Part shown: in pieces, positions 9,701 to 17,350 of the stretch
Layout of the letters: every line of letters starts with the position of its first letter
Numbering within the stretch: position 1 is the stretch's first letter
Source of the DNA: Pandoraea commovens
GTDB taxonomy: Bacteria > Pseudomonadota > Gammaproteobacteria > Burkholderiales > Burkholderiaceae
Assembly: GCF_902459615.1 (NCBI RefSeq)
Contig: NZ_CABPSA010000001.1
Location: forward strand, 1,364,001-1,428,000
Reading direction: 5' to 3'
DNA: 64,000 bases
Made by a program: the position numbers and the translations under genes
The notes under the pieces: generated by a model
Database searches by the model: none
What the model was told of the DNA's origin: nothing
The model's input: the letters and a program-made list of their open reading frames with translations, nothing else

Positions 9701-9847
9701 CAGCGCGGCGCGATCACGAATGTCGTCGCGGCATTCGTATTTCAAGCTCTGAAGCTTGCCAAGAAAGCCGTATTCGATGTGCTCTTCTTTGACAACCGGG
9801 CGCGGCGTTCCGGATGGCTGATCGTAGGTGAACTTGGATGAAGGCAT
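6779..9847 (-). CDS. hsdR: Type I restriction endonuclease, motor/nuclease subunit
   Basis: 1022-aa EcoR124I-like HsdR. The N-terminal nuclease domain carries Asp136, Glu150 and Lys152 (YDVLILINGVPCVQIELK). The superfamily 2 translocase follows, with Walker A TTGSGKT (291-297), DECH box (410-413) and GFTGTP (435-440). The helical C-terminus would bind the HsdM2S core. The EcoR124 protein is about 1038 aa, so the gene is full length. It is first in the operon and is followed by overlapping hsdS. A plausible sigma-70 promoter lies about 80 bp upstream. The ATG lacks an obvious Shine-Dalgarno. Similarity to the type IC family matters because PrrC proteins partner with that class. Confidence 0.95.
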   Translation of the reverse strand: MPSSKFTYDQPSGTPRPVVKEEHIEYGFLGKLQSLKYECRDDIRDRAALERNFREKFEALNRVKLTDAEFARLLDEIVTPDVYTAAKTLRGINAFTRDDGTPLNYTLVNINDWCKNHFEVVRQLRINTDNSHHRYDVLILINGVPCVQIELKTLGVNPRRAMEQIVEYKHDPGNGYTKTLLCFMQLFIVSNRDRTYYFANNNVRHFAFNAEERFLPIYEFSGEDNRKITQLDEFAEHFLRKCDLGRTISRYMVLLAGEQKLMIMRPYQIYAVQHIVKCIDEDNGNGFIWHTTGSGKTLTSFKAATLLKANDHIRKCVFVVDRKDLDRQTREEFNKFQEGCVEENTNTAALVRRLLSEDYADKVIVTTIQKLGLALDENSKRNKQRTKNGQATYKEQLEALKDERIVFIFDECHRSQFGENHKAIKAFFPKAQLFGFTGTPIFEANATLQKVEDTQASMRTTADLFQKQLHAYTITHAIEDGNVLRFHVDYFKPEGKNPPKPGEAIAKKAVIEAILSKHDAATGGRRFNAILATASINDAIEYHALLKTIQADKQAADPDFKPLNVACIFSPPAEGDPDVKQIQEDLPQEQVDNEEDPEGKKAALRAVLADYNARYGTNHRLSEFDLYYQDVQKRIKDQQWPNADYPAAQKIDITIVVDMLLTGFDSKFLNTLYVDKNLKHHGLIQAFSRTNRVLNGTKPYGNILDFRQQQDSVDAAIALFSGEKTGEHAREIWLVDKAPVVIQRLETAVQKLDDFMTSQGLVCTPSAVANLRGDEARAAFISHFKEVQRLKTQLDQYTDLSEDNIAAIEQVLPDENLRGFKGQYLQTAKELRAQQGKDVKKGDGPGDDHPVDQLDFEFVLFASAVIDYDYIMGLIAKFSAKGPGKAKMTREELIGLISADAKFMNERDDIAEYIATLQAGEGLSEAAIRDGYTRFKAEKSSKELADIAAKHGLTAAALQSFVDGILDRMIFDGEQLSDLMAPLDLGWKARTKAELALMDDLHPLLTKRAGGRDISGLSAYEQ

Positions 9848-10345
9848 GGGGGAGGAGCGTGCGTTGGCTATGTATTGGAAGGCAATGCGAGTGGCAGGTC
9901 GTTATGTTTATGTCCGTTGGGATGTGCTACTTATAAGTTCTTCAGTGTGAGAGCCAACGTTCCGCTCAGGTGTCGTGAGAGTCCTTGACGCACGGGCTCA
10001 GGGCGAGCGCCGACTTCGCAAATCCGCATCCGTTAACGATTTTCTTGCGGCATAACGCGCCACGGCTCGTCATCGAACGAAAGACTTAGCGCGGACTCAG
10101 TCGAAGAACGTTTCTAGGCCCTACTCTTTCACCTGTTTATGACTTGCCGTTATTAGCCCTCTATTCTAGCCGAGACAACCTTTCGCCTGTCGGGCACCTC
10201 GTTCTCCCTGCCGGTTCACGTCGGGCAACGGGGAGTTCAGGCATCCATCCTTAACGGCCCTGGTGTTCGCGTTGTTTGGCCGCCGACTTGCCTTAATTTT
10301 TCTCAGATCAGTGATCCACGGCCTCGACTTCTGAACGCGCCCCCA
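9848..10345. other. Intergenic region between hsdR and integrase
   Basis: About 500 bp with no supported gene on either strand. It holds the putative hsdR promoter at 9930-9957. The remainder shows no clear repeat, tRNA or hairpin that I can defend. The two flanking genes both run leftward, so the integrase could read into it. Confidence 0.5.
9930..9957 (-). promoter_or_regulatory. Candidate sigma-70 promoter of hsdR operon
   Basis: On the minus strand a ttggct -35 element is followed by a 16-bp spacer and a tataag -10, about 83 bp upstream of the hsdR ATG. Assigned by eye only. Confidence 0.4.
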
Positions 10346-11410
10346 CTACGAACCATTGACGCAACGAATTTTCTTGAACGGAAGCAGTTTTCCCTTCTCT
10401 GCGAGATCTTCAGGTTGAAGGTTTGTGTAGCGCTTTAAATGCCGCCAGTCCTTATGGCCGGTAACACCAGCGACCTCGGCGATGCCCCACCCCGCTTCGA
10501 ATAGCGCACTTGTTGCCTCATGGCGCAGATCGTGTAGGCGCAGGTCGTGAATGCCTTTGTCGTCGCACGCCATCTTGAAATACTTGCTGGCTGTCTGAGG
10601 CGAAAACGGAAAGATGCGATGCTCGCCATCAACCTTGGGCTGCCGTTTGATCACATCCAACGATGTCCCGATCAGCGGCACCCACTCATGATTCCCTACC
10701 TTGTTGCGCGGATCCTTGCGATCACGCACGAGCACCATCCGGTTGATCTCATCCAGATCACGCCATTCGATGCGGAAAATTTCGCCGCGCCGGAACCCCG
10801 ACTGACCATTGATCTCAATGACATCAGCCAGCGGTAACGTGTATTCAGGATGCTCCCGATCCCACGCCACGATCCTCGTGATCTCATCGGCCGTCGGCCG
10901 ACGCTCCCGCTTCCCCGCAGCTCCGATCAGCCTCAGGTGATGAAGCATCGGACGGGCCTTGCCAATCACATCCGGCAAGTCGAAGTCTAAGAAACTCGCC
11001 GTATGCCGCAGCACCGTCCCGAGCTTCGAGATATCCATATTCACGGTAGCCGCCCCCGCCCCGGCCCTATGCCGTGCCTGAGCGAACTTCACAAGCGTCT
11101 TCGGCGTGAGCTCAGCTATCGTGACCCCGTTGAAGTGCTCCGCCAACTGCTTCAACGTGTAATCCTCCGTAGACTTTGCCCGCACCGGCCGCTTCGATTC
11201 CTCACGCAAAACCCGGTAGTGCGCAATGATCGACGGCACCAGCGTCTTAGCCGACACCTTGTCCAGATTCCGGCCTTCATCAACCGCTACCTCAATTTCG
11301 CGTGCCCATGTTGAGGCCTGCGCCTTTGTCCGAAACGTTTTTGATATACTCTTGCCCTCGCGTCGGACCTGAGCGCGCCAACGCGTTCCTATCTGCACAA
11401 TCGATGCCAC
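10346..11410 (-). CDS. Tyrosine recombinase / phage-type integrase
   Basis: 354-aa site-specific recombinase of the phage integrase family. It has an N-terminal arm-binding segment, a SAM-like core-binding domain (about 60-150) and a catalytic domain with Arg207/208 (GFRRGE), His293 and Arg296 (HDLRH), His319 (GHKDW) and nucleophile Tyr328. All catalytic residues are present, so it should be active. It runs away from tRNA-Arg(CCT), whose 5' end is 172 bp from its start codon. It is the likely mobility gene of the 1-11.5 kb defence island. The tgtagcaaaagtgtagcaa repeat at its 5' end (about 11426-11444) could be arm-type sites. Confidence 0.9.
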   Translation of the reverse strand: MASIVQIGTRWRAQVRREGKSISKTFRTKAQASTWAREIEVAVDEGRNLDKVSAKTLVPSIIAHYRVLREESKRPVRAKSTEDYTLKQLAEHFNGVTIAELTPKTLVKFAQARHRAGAGAATVNMDISKLGTVLRHTASFLDFDLPDVIGKARPMLHHLRLIGAAGKRERRPTADEITRIVAWDREHPEYTLPLADVIEINGQSGFRRGEIFRIEWRDLDEINRMVLVRDRKDPRNKVGNHEWVPLIGTSLDVIKRQPKVDGEHRIFPFSPQTASKYFKMACDDKGIHDLRLHDLRHEATSALFEAGWGIAEVAGVTGHKDWRHLKRYTNLQPEDLAEKGKLLPFKKIRCVNGS

Positions 11411-11581
11411 TGTCGCCCTCCTTGCTGTAGCAAAAGTGTAGCAACGGCGACGTGAAACAGCAGGTTGCGGAGTGATCTGGAGTGATACTGTAGGGGTGTC
11501 ACTACCGCCCGGAAAGCCCCGTGGAATAAGGCGATGCCTTTGATTTCAAAGGACGTCTCGCCAGTGGATAGAATCCAGTCT

Positions 11582-11656
11582 CTCCCTGTAGTTCAATGGA
11601 TAGAACGAGTGCCTCCTAAGCGCTAGATACAGGTTCGATTCCTGTCGGGGGGACCA
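11582..11656 (+). tRNA. tRNA-Arg(CCT)
   Basis: Full cloverleaf: acceptor ctccctg pairs with cgggggg, D-stem gttc/gaac, anticodon stem agtgc/gcgct with loop ctcctaa (anticodon CCT), T-arm acagg-ttcgatt-cctgt, discriminator A and encoded CCA. A strong hairpin terminator follows at 11685. It is the probable insertion target of the adjoining integrase element. Confidence 0.95.
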
Positions 11657-11684
11657 ATTTTGCGTCCCACGTTTCATAAGATTT

Positions 11685-11728
11685 AGCAAAAAGCCCCGTC
11701 CGGCGTTCGTCGGACGGGGCTTTTTGCT
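11685..11728. terminator. Bidirectional terminator between tRNA-Arg and small membrane gene
   Basis: Perfect 18-bp stem, agcaaaaagccccgtccg with its complement, around the 8-nt loop gcgttcgt. Each strand ends in a T-run. It serves the tRNA on the plus strand and the small membrane protein gene on the minus strand. Confidence 0.9.
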
Positions 11729-11754
11729 TTCGCAAACGCTGTAGTACCAAGGCG

Positions 11755-11964
11755 TCAGTAAGGAGCGCTCGACTTCTTTTCCAACGCCGGCCACTGGACA
11801 AATGCGAACACCCAAATCATCACGAAATTGAGAAGCGGCACAAAAGCGACCAGCACCCACCAGGGCGAGAATCCCGCGCGGCGAATAATGCGCGCATAGG
11901 GATACAGGAAAAATATCGAGAGCAGCAACGCAATCAGCCAATGCCAGATGCTTAGGTGGCCCAT
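11755..11964 (-). CDS. Small inner-membrane protein, function unknown
   Basis: 69-aa protein, mostly hydrophobic. It has two predicted membrane segments, about 5-22 (IWHWLIALLLSIFFLYPY) and about 33-55 (WWVLVAFVPLLNFVMIWVFA), joined by a short basic loop (ARIIRRAGFS). The strong terminator just downstream on its strand supports a real gene. The start MGHLSIWHWLI resembles a TatA N-terminus, but the amphipathic helix of TatA is absent. The layout is like many small DUF membrane proteins of Burkholderiaceae. I do not recognise a function. Confidence 0.7.
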   Translation of the reverse strand: MGHLSIWHWLIALLLSIFFLYPYARIIRRAGFSPWWVLVAFVPLLNFVMIWVFAFVQWPALEKKSSAPY

Positions 11965-12468
11965 AACTCTCCTCGTTTATTAGCGTCGTGAAACTACGGT
12001 GAATGCTGCACATTGTCTCGCAGAACATTTGCTGCGCGAGGCCATTTTTTCGCCTGTTTTTCGCTTTTTCTCACCTGCTTCGCTCGCAACATCCGCCGCC
12101 AATTCGGCCATCGAATTGTCATGATTCCATACGAAATCATGCCCCAACACGCCCACAACTCGCCAGCAACCCGTCGCCTTATGGTTTTCCCCTAATCCTT
12201 ACCTAAGACTAACGAAAGCAGTGCCTTAATCCATTCGTAATCCCCACTATTTTTGATAGGTCATACGCACTTTGCGCCCGTGCTAGCATGCGGCGCGGAA
12301 TGTTCTTACGGAGCATTTCAGCATAGGAGTCCTACCGTAAATCGATTTCACTCCTGCTTTTTTGGACTCCTGGCATTAGGCGGCGTCACCGACTGGGCCA
12401 AATCCGTTGCAAAAGCGGGTGCGGCAGCGCCGCCAATTTCCAGAACAACATTCTAAAGAACTAGGAAA
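11965..12468. other. Intergenic region upstream of CsgG-like lipoprotein gene
   Basis: About 500 bp between divergent genes. No supported gene. It must hold promoters for both sides. I see no convincing operator or RNA element, and small open frames here lack coding character. Confidence 0.4.
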
Positions 12469-13335
12469 ATGGCACACCATCTCGTAAAAATCACCGGCCT
12501 GCTGCTTGCAGCCGGCATCATGGCGGGTTGCTCGACCATGAACCAGGGGAGCAGCAGCGCCAAAACGGCCGCCACCGGATCCGCCGGCGGCGCGAACTCC
12601 GAAAACGCTAACCAAACGCTTGAAAAGTGCGATCGCCCACTGGGCACCATGGCGGTCATCGAAGACACCTCCGCCCCCTGGTACGGCGTGCTGACCGGCC
12701 AGTACAAGCTCGGCTCGACCGTCCCCGTACTCAAACTACTCGTCCAGCAGTCGAACTGCTTCGTGATCGTCGATCGCGGCCGCGGCATGAACACGATCAT
12801 GGGCGAGCGCGCCCTGCAAGAGTCCGGCGAACTGCGCAACAAGTCGAACTTCGGCAAGGGCAAGATGGTCTCCGCCGACTACGCGCTGAGCCCGTCGATC
12901 ACCTTCACGAACAATAACGCCGGGGGTGCCGGTGCCAGCATCGCCGGTCTTCTGCCCGGCGGCATCGGTGCAGCCATCGGCGCGCTTGCCGGCAGCATGA
13001 ACTCGAAAGAAGCGAGCACCATGCTGACCGTTATCGACAACCGCTCCAGCGTCCAGATCGCCGCCGCTGAAGGCAGCGCCACCGCCATGGACTTCGGCGC
13101 CCTCGGTCGCATCGTCGGCAGCTCGGCCGGTGGCTCGCTCGGCGGCTACTCGAACACCGCCGAAGGCAAGGTCATCGTGGCCGCATTCACCGACTCGTAC
13201 AACAACGTCGTGCGTGCCGTGAAGAACTACAAGCAACAAACCGTCGCCGGTGGCCTCGGCACGGGCGGTCAACTCACCGTCCAGGACGACGACGCACCCG
13301 CACCGACCAAGAAGGCCGTGCGCAGGAAGAAGTAA
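12469..13335 (+). CDS. CsgG/HfaB-like outer-membrane lipoprotein
   Basis: 288-aa predicted lipoprotein. The signal peptide ends in a lipobox at MAG-Cys21. The region from 45 to 240 (GTMAVIEDTSAPWYGVLTG..VLKLLVQQSNCFVIVDRGRGMNTIMGERALQESGELR..) follows the CsgG fold pattern seen in curli secretion channels and related lipoproteins. A Gly/Ala-rich stretch (about 150-175) could be membrane-active. The C-terminus ends in a basic KKAVRRKK tail. No csgA, csgB, csgE or csgF gene lies nearby, so a curli role is not supported; CsgG-like lipoproteins also occur alone. A perfect terminator follows, and the gene appears monocistronic. Confidence 0.75.
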   Translation: MAHHLVKITGLLLAAGIMAGCSTMNQGSSSAKTAATGSAGGANSENANQTLEKCDRPLGTMAVIEDTSAPWYGVLTGQYKLGSTVPVLKLLVQQSNCFVIVDRGRGMNTIMGERALQESGELRNKSNFGKGKMVSADYALSPSITFTNNNAGGAGASIAGLLPGGIGAAIGALAGSMNSKEASTMLTVIDNRSSVQIAAAEGSATAMDFGALGRIVGSSAGGSLGGYSNTAEGKVIVAAFTDSYNNVVRAVKNYKQQTVAGGLGTGGQLTVQDDDAPAPTKKAVRRKK

Positions 13336-13352
13336 TCACGCTTGCGCGATTG

Positions 13353-13398
13353 ACCGTCCCTCAAACCTGTCTCCTCGGCAGGTTTGAGGGACGGTTTT
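13353..13398 (+). terminator. Rho-independent terminator of CsgG-like gene
   Basis: 17-bp perfect stem (13353-13369 with 13379-13395) around a 9-nt loop, followed by ttt, 18 bp after the stop codon. Confidence 0.9.
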
Positions 13399-13731
13399 AT
13401 GTCCCCCCGGCCCCACCCGCTTCAAACCTCAAATATTTTGCCGTCCAGCAAATGGATTGGCCTCGTCGGCAAAGGCAACCGCCTAACCGCCAATCTCCGC
13501 TCCACTATCATTCCGCACGTGCCCTCCCCCCAAAGTGCCTAAGTTGCTGCCTACGTTTTTGCCTAAGCCATCGCTTGCGCGTCACCCAAGCCGTTTGCCT
13601 AGCCTCTACCTGAGCGGTACCTAAGCATTCATTAGCACGACCCAGGTGTTTCGTAGGTGTTGCGTCGCCGCGCCCGCCGCCCGACCGCGCAATCCCGCTA
13701 TTCCTTGTTCTCTCTCGATGCCAGGATTCGT
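13399..13731. other. Intergenic region with recurring CCTAAG-like words
   Basis: No gene is supported. Between about 13480 and 13626 the words gcctaac, gcctaag, gcctaag, gcctagc, cctgagc and cctaagc recur at irregular spacing (clearest at 13538, 13560, 13588 and 13619). They could be degenerate protein-binding sites or chance in a C-rich tract. Confidence 0.4.
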
Positions 13732-14751
13732 ATGACGAAGCCTTCGCAGCGCGCTGTCCCACTTACGACACCCAACGCCGATGACGCCCCCGCCGCCAGC
13801 GCCGTTGCCCACGCCTGGGCTCAGGTCGGCGCAGCCCTCAGCCCGCATCCAGACTGCCCGCTGCCCAACTGGTCCGGGGGCGGCGATACGCTCCATCAGC
13901 ATCTTTTGGTCATCGGCAACGAGCACGACAGTGATCTGGTCAGCCAGCTCAGGCATCTGGAAGTCGCGTCCGCACGCTTCGGCAAGGTCGGCTTTGTTGG
14001 ACCGGTGAACACGCGGCGTCTGGTCGAATGGTCGATGGGAGAGCGCGTCGTCGTGCTTTCGCGTATGCCGCGCGACGTCTCGGACTGGGATCTGCGCTGC
14101 CCGCTCGCCTCGCTCGCGCGCACGCTCGGCCCGCAAGCCGCACATGCGCACGCCGGACGGCCGTTTCTGCGCGTAGCCACCGTCCCCGCACGACATTGGC
14201 GCGACCGGCTGGCCGCCGCCGCACAACACGGCCTCTGCGTAGGGTTTGCCGGGCTGGATGCGCTCGACAGTACGGAGCTGGCGGGAACGTCACTGAGCGC
14301 CCCGCGCCTGACGTCGCTGGCACCGCTGCTGCGCGTACCTGGGGTTTCCTGGGTGCCGCTGGGTCAGCAAGGAGATGGGATATCCGATGCCCTGCCGCCG
14401 GAATCGGTCGACTGGATCGACTGGCGCACGGACTGTGACGATCTGGCCGATGAAGCATCGCTCATCGACAATCTCGATCTGGTGATCGCACTGGATGCCA
14501 GCTACGCCCATCTGGCCGAAGGCCTCGGCGTGCCGGTGTGGTATCTGGGTGCGCCGCGAACGGCGCTATCGGCGTCGGCGCGTCATGACGATCGTTACGA
14601 CACGCACTTCAGCCCGGAACGCCTGAGTCATCGCGCCGACATGGACGATTTCCGCCCGCCGCCCGTCTCGCAAGACTGGTCCGGCACGGTGGACACCGCT
14701 GCAAAAGCGCTTCTCTCGATGGCCACGGAGTTTCAGGGCTGGACCCGCTAA
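13732..14751 (+). CDS. Glycosyltransferase-like protein (GT9 / TPR-protein C-terminal type)
   Basis: 339-aa protein. The C-terminal half has the pattern of the nucleotide-sugar domain found in GT9 and TPR-glycosyltransferase proteins: WIDWRTDCDDLADEASLIDNLDLVIALDASYAHLAEGLGVPVWYLGAP (about 225-275). No TPR repeats are seen, so it may be a short or divergent relative. The substrate is unknown; LPS or protein glycosylation are only possibilities. The start at 13732 is the first ATG with a sensible distance from the upstream region; an earlier ATG in frame (13657) gives an Arg-rich tail that looks non-coding. It stands alone, converging on the WbuC-like gene. Confidence 0.6.
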   Translation: MTKPSQRAVPLTTPNADDAPAASAVAHAWAQVGAALSPHPDCPLPNWSGGGDTLHQHLLVIGNEHDSDLVSQLRHLEVASARFGKVGFVGPVNTRRLVEWSMGERVVVLSRMPRDVSDWDLRCPLASLARTLGPQAAHAHAGRPFLRVATVPARHWRDRLAAAAQHGLCVGFAGLDALDSTELAGTSLSAPRLTSLAPLLRVPGVSWVPLGQQGDGISDALPPESVDWIDWRTDCDDLADEASLIDNLDLVIALDASYAHLAEGLGVPVWYLGAPRTALSASARHDDRYDTHFSPERLSHRADMDDFRPPPVSQDWSGTVDTAAKALLSMATEFQGWTR

Positions 14752-14831
14752 CTCGTCAACGAGGCGACGGGGCCGCCTGTACGCGCCATGTCGCCTAGCC
14801 GTCAACAACTATTAACAGGACACACAGGGCG

Positions 14832-15305
14832 TTAAGCCGCCCAGCGGTCTCCGACCTGCGCCGTCTTGACCCACTCCATAAACGCTGCGGCTTCCGGCGT
14901 ATCCGCCGGTGCCGACCAGTCGGCGTAATCCGCTTCGACGAACGGACGATACGGGCCGTGCTTCACCTCGAAAATCACCGCCCCCGGATCAAGCGACAGC
15001 ACCGTGTGATGCGTCTTGACAGGGCTTTCGATGACGCTCGTGTCTTCGCCGAGCACCTTGCGGTCGATCACGACGCCAGCCGCATCGAACGTCAGCACGA
15101 CAAAGCGGCCACGCAGCGCCGTCAGCAACTCCCACGTGTGATGATGCAGATGCGGACGAATGTACGTCGACGGCTCCATCGCGATCGCCAGACGCTGGAT
15201 CGAATCGTCGAGCGACTCATGCAGGTTCTGATTCATGCGCGCACGGGGCGATTGCGTGGCTTGTTCGGTGAGCGCGTCGAGCGCGGCAAAGGTCAACGTT
15301 TTCAT
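14832..15305 (-). CDS. WbuC-family cupin-fold metalloprotein
   Basis: 157-aa cupin. The family's N-terminal pattern SPRARMNQNLHESLDDSIQRLAIAMEPSTYIRPHLHHHTWELLTALRGRF is seen with metal-binding HLHHH, and the second cupin motif follows around VKTHHTVLSLDPGAVIFEVKHGPY. WbuC genes often lie in O-antigen clusters but also occur alone, and the reaction is not established. The start is the ATG giving MKTLTFAALDAL; a longer frame upstream has a non-coding look. No operon partner is apparent. It converges with the glycosyltransferase-like gene. Confidence 0.8.
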   Translation of the reverse strand: MKTLTFAALDALTEQATQSPRARMNQNLHESLDDSIQRLAIAMEPSTYIRPHLHHHTWELLTALRGRFVVLTFDAAGVVIDRKVLGEDTSVIESPVKTHHTVLSLDPGAVIFEVKHGPYRPFVEADYADWSAPADTPEAAAFMEWVKTAQVGDRWAA

Positions 15306-15399
15306 CAGCTTATGTGGGGTGTGTGGGGTGTTCGCGGCAGAGGCGGCCATTGCCGATGCCCACGAGTGTAGCAAACCGGCTCGCCTCATCTGCCCATAA

Positions 15400-15425
15400 A
15401 AAAACCCGCCGTGTGGCGGGTTTTT
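15400..15425 (-). terminator. rpsU terminator
   Basis: aaaaacccgcc-gtgt-ggcgggttttt, a perfect 11-bp stem with T-runs on both strands, 43 bp past the rpsU stop on the minus strand. Confidence 0.9.
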
Positions 15426-15467
15426 CGACTTCGCACTACATTGCGCCCGAACGGCGCAACGGCGTGC

Positions 15468-15680
15468 TTAGTACATCTTCTTCCTCAGGGTCTGGCTGCG
15501 CAGACGCTTGCGCAGACGGGCCACGGCAGCAGCCTTCTTGCGCTTGCGTTCAGCCGTCGGCTTTTCGTAAGCAGCGCGTGCCTTGACTTCCTTGATCAGG
15601 CCCGTGCCGTCGATAGCGCGGCGGAAACGACGCAGTGCAACTTCAACGGGTTCACCGTCTTTGATAAGAATCTTGGTCAT
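15468..15680 (-). CDS. rpsU: 30S ribosomal protein bS21
   Basis: 70-aa basic protein, [23 protein letters not shown] at the start and a KKMY end, the standard length and pattern of bS21. It assists mRNA binding to the small subunit. The ATG at 15680 is chosen because the family starts there; the open frame extends further upstream without meaning. It is monocistronic with its own terminator. Confidence 0.97.
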   Translation of the reverse strand: MTKILIKDGEPVEVALRRFRRAIDGTGLIKEVKARAAYEKPTAERKRKKAAAVARLRKRLRSQTLRKKMY

Positions 15681-16168
15681 GCAATATCTCGAATAGTGTT
15701 TCGGCCCCGAAGAGCCGTAAATTTGATTTACCGCGCAAAGACGCCATTCCTCGCCCTGCCGGAGATTCCTCCTGCCAGGCGCGACGAACGGACTTGCTAC
15801 GGACTGCACTACACCACATCCGGCGGGACCGCGACTCACCTCCTCTGCGATCTCCCGATTGGCAATCGATACCTGGTATCGCGCCTTCCAGACTGGCTGA
15901 ACGGTTGATTGATGGCGAAGCGGCATGCCCATCGTTCGTCAGTGAGCGCCACCTCCCGCAATGCCCATAATTTGGACAAGGTCGTGATTATACACAGAAA
16001 GGGCCCCAGACGCACTCAATTTGACGTCCCGCTATGTACAACGGGCCCCGCCAGCACGCTGGAGGAGCCCGTCACCGGCAGAAGACGGCATCCTATGCCC
16101 TCCTCCGCCAGTCAGGTTTGCACTGCCCGGCGGCGTCGAACGCCGCCCTGATGCAGGCAAAAACCTGC
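15681..16168. other. Intergenic region between porin and rpsU
   Basis: About 490 bp with no supported gene. A ggcggcg-tcgaa-cgccgcc hairpin (16129-16147) and a gcagg-caaaaa-cctgc hairpin (about 16153-16168) lie just past the porin stop on the minus strand and may end its transcript. The rpsU promoter must be near 15690-15800; I could not fix it. Confidence 0.4.
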
Positions 16169-17350
16169 TTAGAACTTGTGACGCACGCCTGCGATCACGG
16201 CGATCTGCGACTGCGCGCCGGTACCCGTCGGGCCACCCACGTTGTCGATCGCGGCGACGACCGCATCACCCGTAGCGCGTTGGTACACGCCGTTCAGGTA
16301 CGTCTCGGTGCGCTTGCTGAACGAGTAAGTCGTGCCGGCGTTGACCTGGAACCAGCGCGGCTTCGTGCCCTTGCTGATGCCCGACAGTGCCGTCGCGCCG
16401 CTCACGCTGCCATCGCTGTAGACGAAGGCCAGACCCGCCAGCAGACGCGGCGTGAACTGATACTTGCCGTTCAGTTCGAAGGTATTCACGCGAATCGACG
16501 ACTGATTGACGTAGTTCACCTTGGCGTAGCTGTACACGAAGCCGACCGTTGCTGCCTGGATCGCGTACGAAACACCCGCAGCAGCGATGTCGTGCTTGTC
16601 GACGGCGCTCGTGTAGAAGATGTCCGTGGCGCTCGAATAGTCGTTCGAGACCGCGCCGTTGGCGTTGGTCGTACCCGGGCTGGACAGGTGCATGTAGCCG
16701 AGGGCTGCCGTGAGCGGACCGTTGGCATAGCCAGCGCCGATGCTGAATGCGTTGTTGTTCGAGAAGCCCGTGCCGCCGCCGGTGTTCGGCTGGTTGCTGA
16801 AGCCGTACAGTGCGCCGAACGAGAAGCCGCTGTAGTTCGCGCTCGTGTACTTGATCGAGTTGCTGACGCGGAACGAGTTGTACAGGTTGTCGATGTCGCC
16901 GATGTGCGCACCGTACTGCGTGGCCCACTGCTTGGCCGATGTGATCGGGCTCACGAAGTCGACCACGGAGTCGTACTGACGACCGATCGAGACCGTGCCT
17001 GCCTGTGCGCTTTGCAGTCCCACATACGCCTGACGACCGAACATGCGGCTGTTTTGCAGCATCGTGCCGTTCATCAGGTTAAAGCCGTTCTCCAGCACGA
17101 ACACAGCCTTCAGTCCGCCGCCCAGATCTTCCGTGCCCTTCAGGCCCCAACGGTTACCCTGACCAATGCCGCTCACGGCCTGGAAGTTGTGTGCACCCTT
17201 TGCGTTCAGGCCGGTAGCGACGTTGTTGACGTAAGCAACGCCCGCGTCGATCACACCGTACAGCGTGACGTTCGTGCTGCTCTGGGCCATTGCCGGAGCG
17301 GCAACGGCGAAGCTGGCAGCCGCCAGGGCCGTGAGTTGGAAGCGCTTCAT
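16169..17350 (-). CDS. Outer-membrane general porin (OmpC-like, Burkholderia type)
   Basis: 393-aa trimeric 16-strand porin for passive diffusion of small solutes. The signal peptide MKRFQLTALAAASFAVAAPAMA is followed by QSSTNVTLYGVIDAGVAYVNN, the standard first strand of Burkholderiales porins. The chain ends in Phe (VRHKF), the outer-membrane insertion signal. Typical SVEL-free loop 3 and alternating amphipathic strands run through the body. The ATG at 17350 is chosen from the signal peptide; the open frame extends further upstream. A strong dyad lies 135 bp upstream. Several porin paralogs usually occur per genome, so no specific substrate is assigned. Confidence 0.93.
   Translation of the reverse strand: MKRFQLTALAAASFAVAAPAMAQSSTNVTLYGVIDAGVAYVNNVATGLNAKGAHNFQAVSGIGQGNRWGLKGTEDLGGGLKAVFVLENGFNLMNGTMLQNSRMFGRQAYVGLQSAQAGTVSIGRQYDSVVDFVSPITSAKQWATQYGAHIGDIDNLYNSFRVSNSIKYTSANYSGFSFGALYGFSNQPNTGGGTGFSNNNAFSIGAGYANGPLTAALGYMHLSSPGTTNANGAVSNDYSSATDIFYTSAVDKHDIAAAGVSYAIQAATVGFVYSYAKVNYVNQSSIRVNTFELNGKYQFTPRLLAGLAFVYSDGSVSGATALSGISKGTKPRWFQVNAGTTYSFSKRTETYLNGVYQRATGDAVVAAIDNVGGPTGTGAQSQIAVIAGVRHKF

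Noticed and set aside
1-11581. Insertion sequence or transposase
   Set aside because: No transposase motif or paired terminal repeats with target duplications were seen in the island; mobility rests on the tyrosine integrase.
11755-11964. TatA protein
   Set aside because: Only the first ten residues look alike; it has two hydrophobic segments and lacks the amphipathic helix and acidic tail of TatA.
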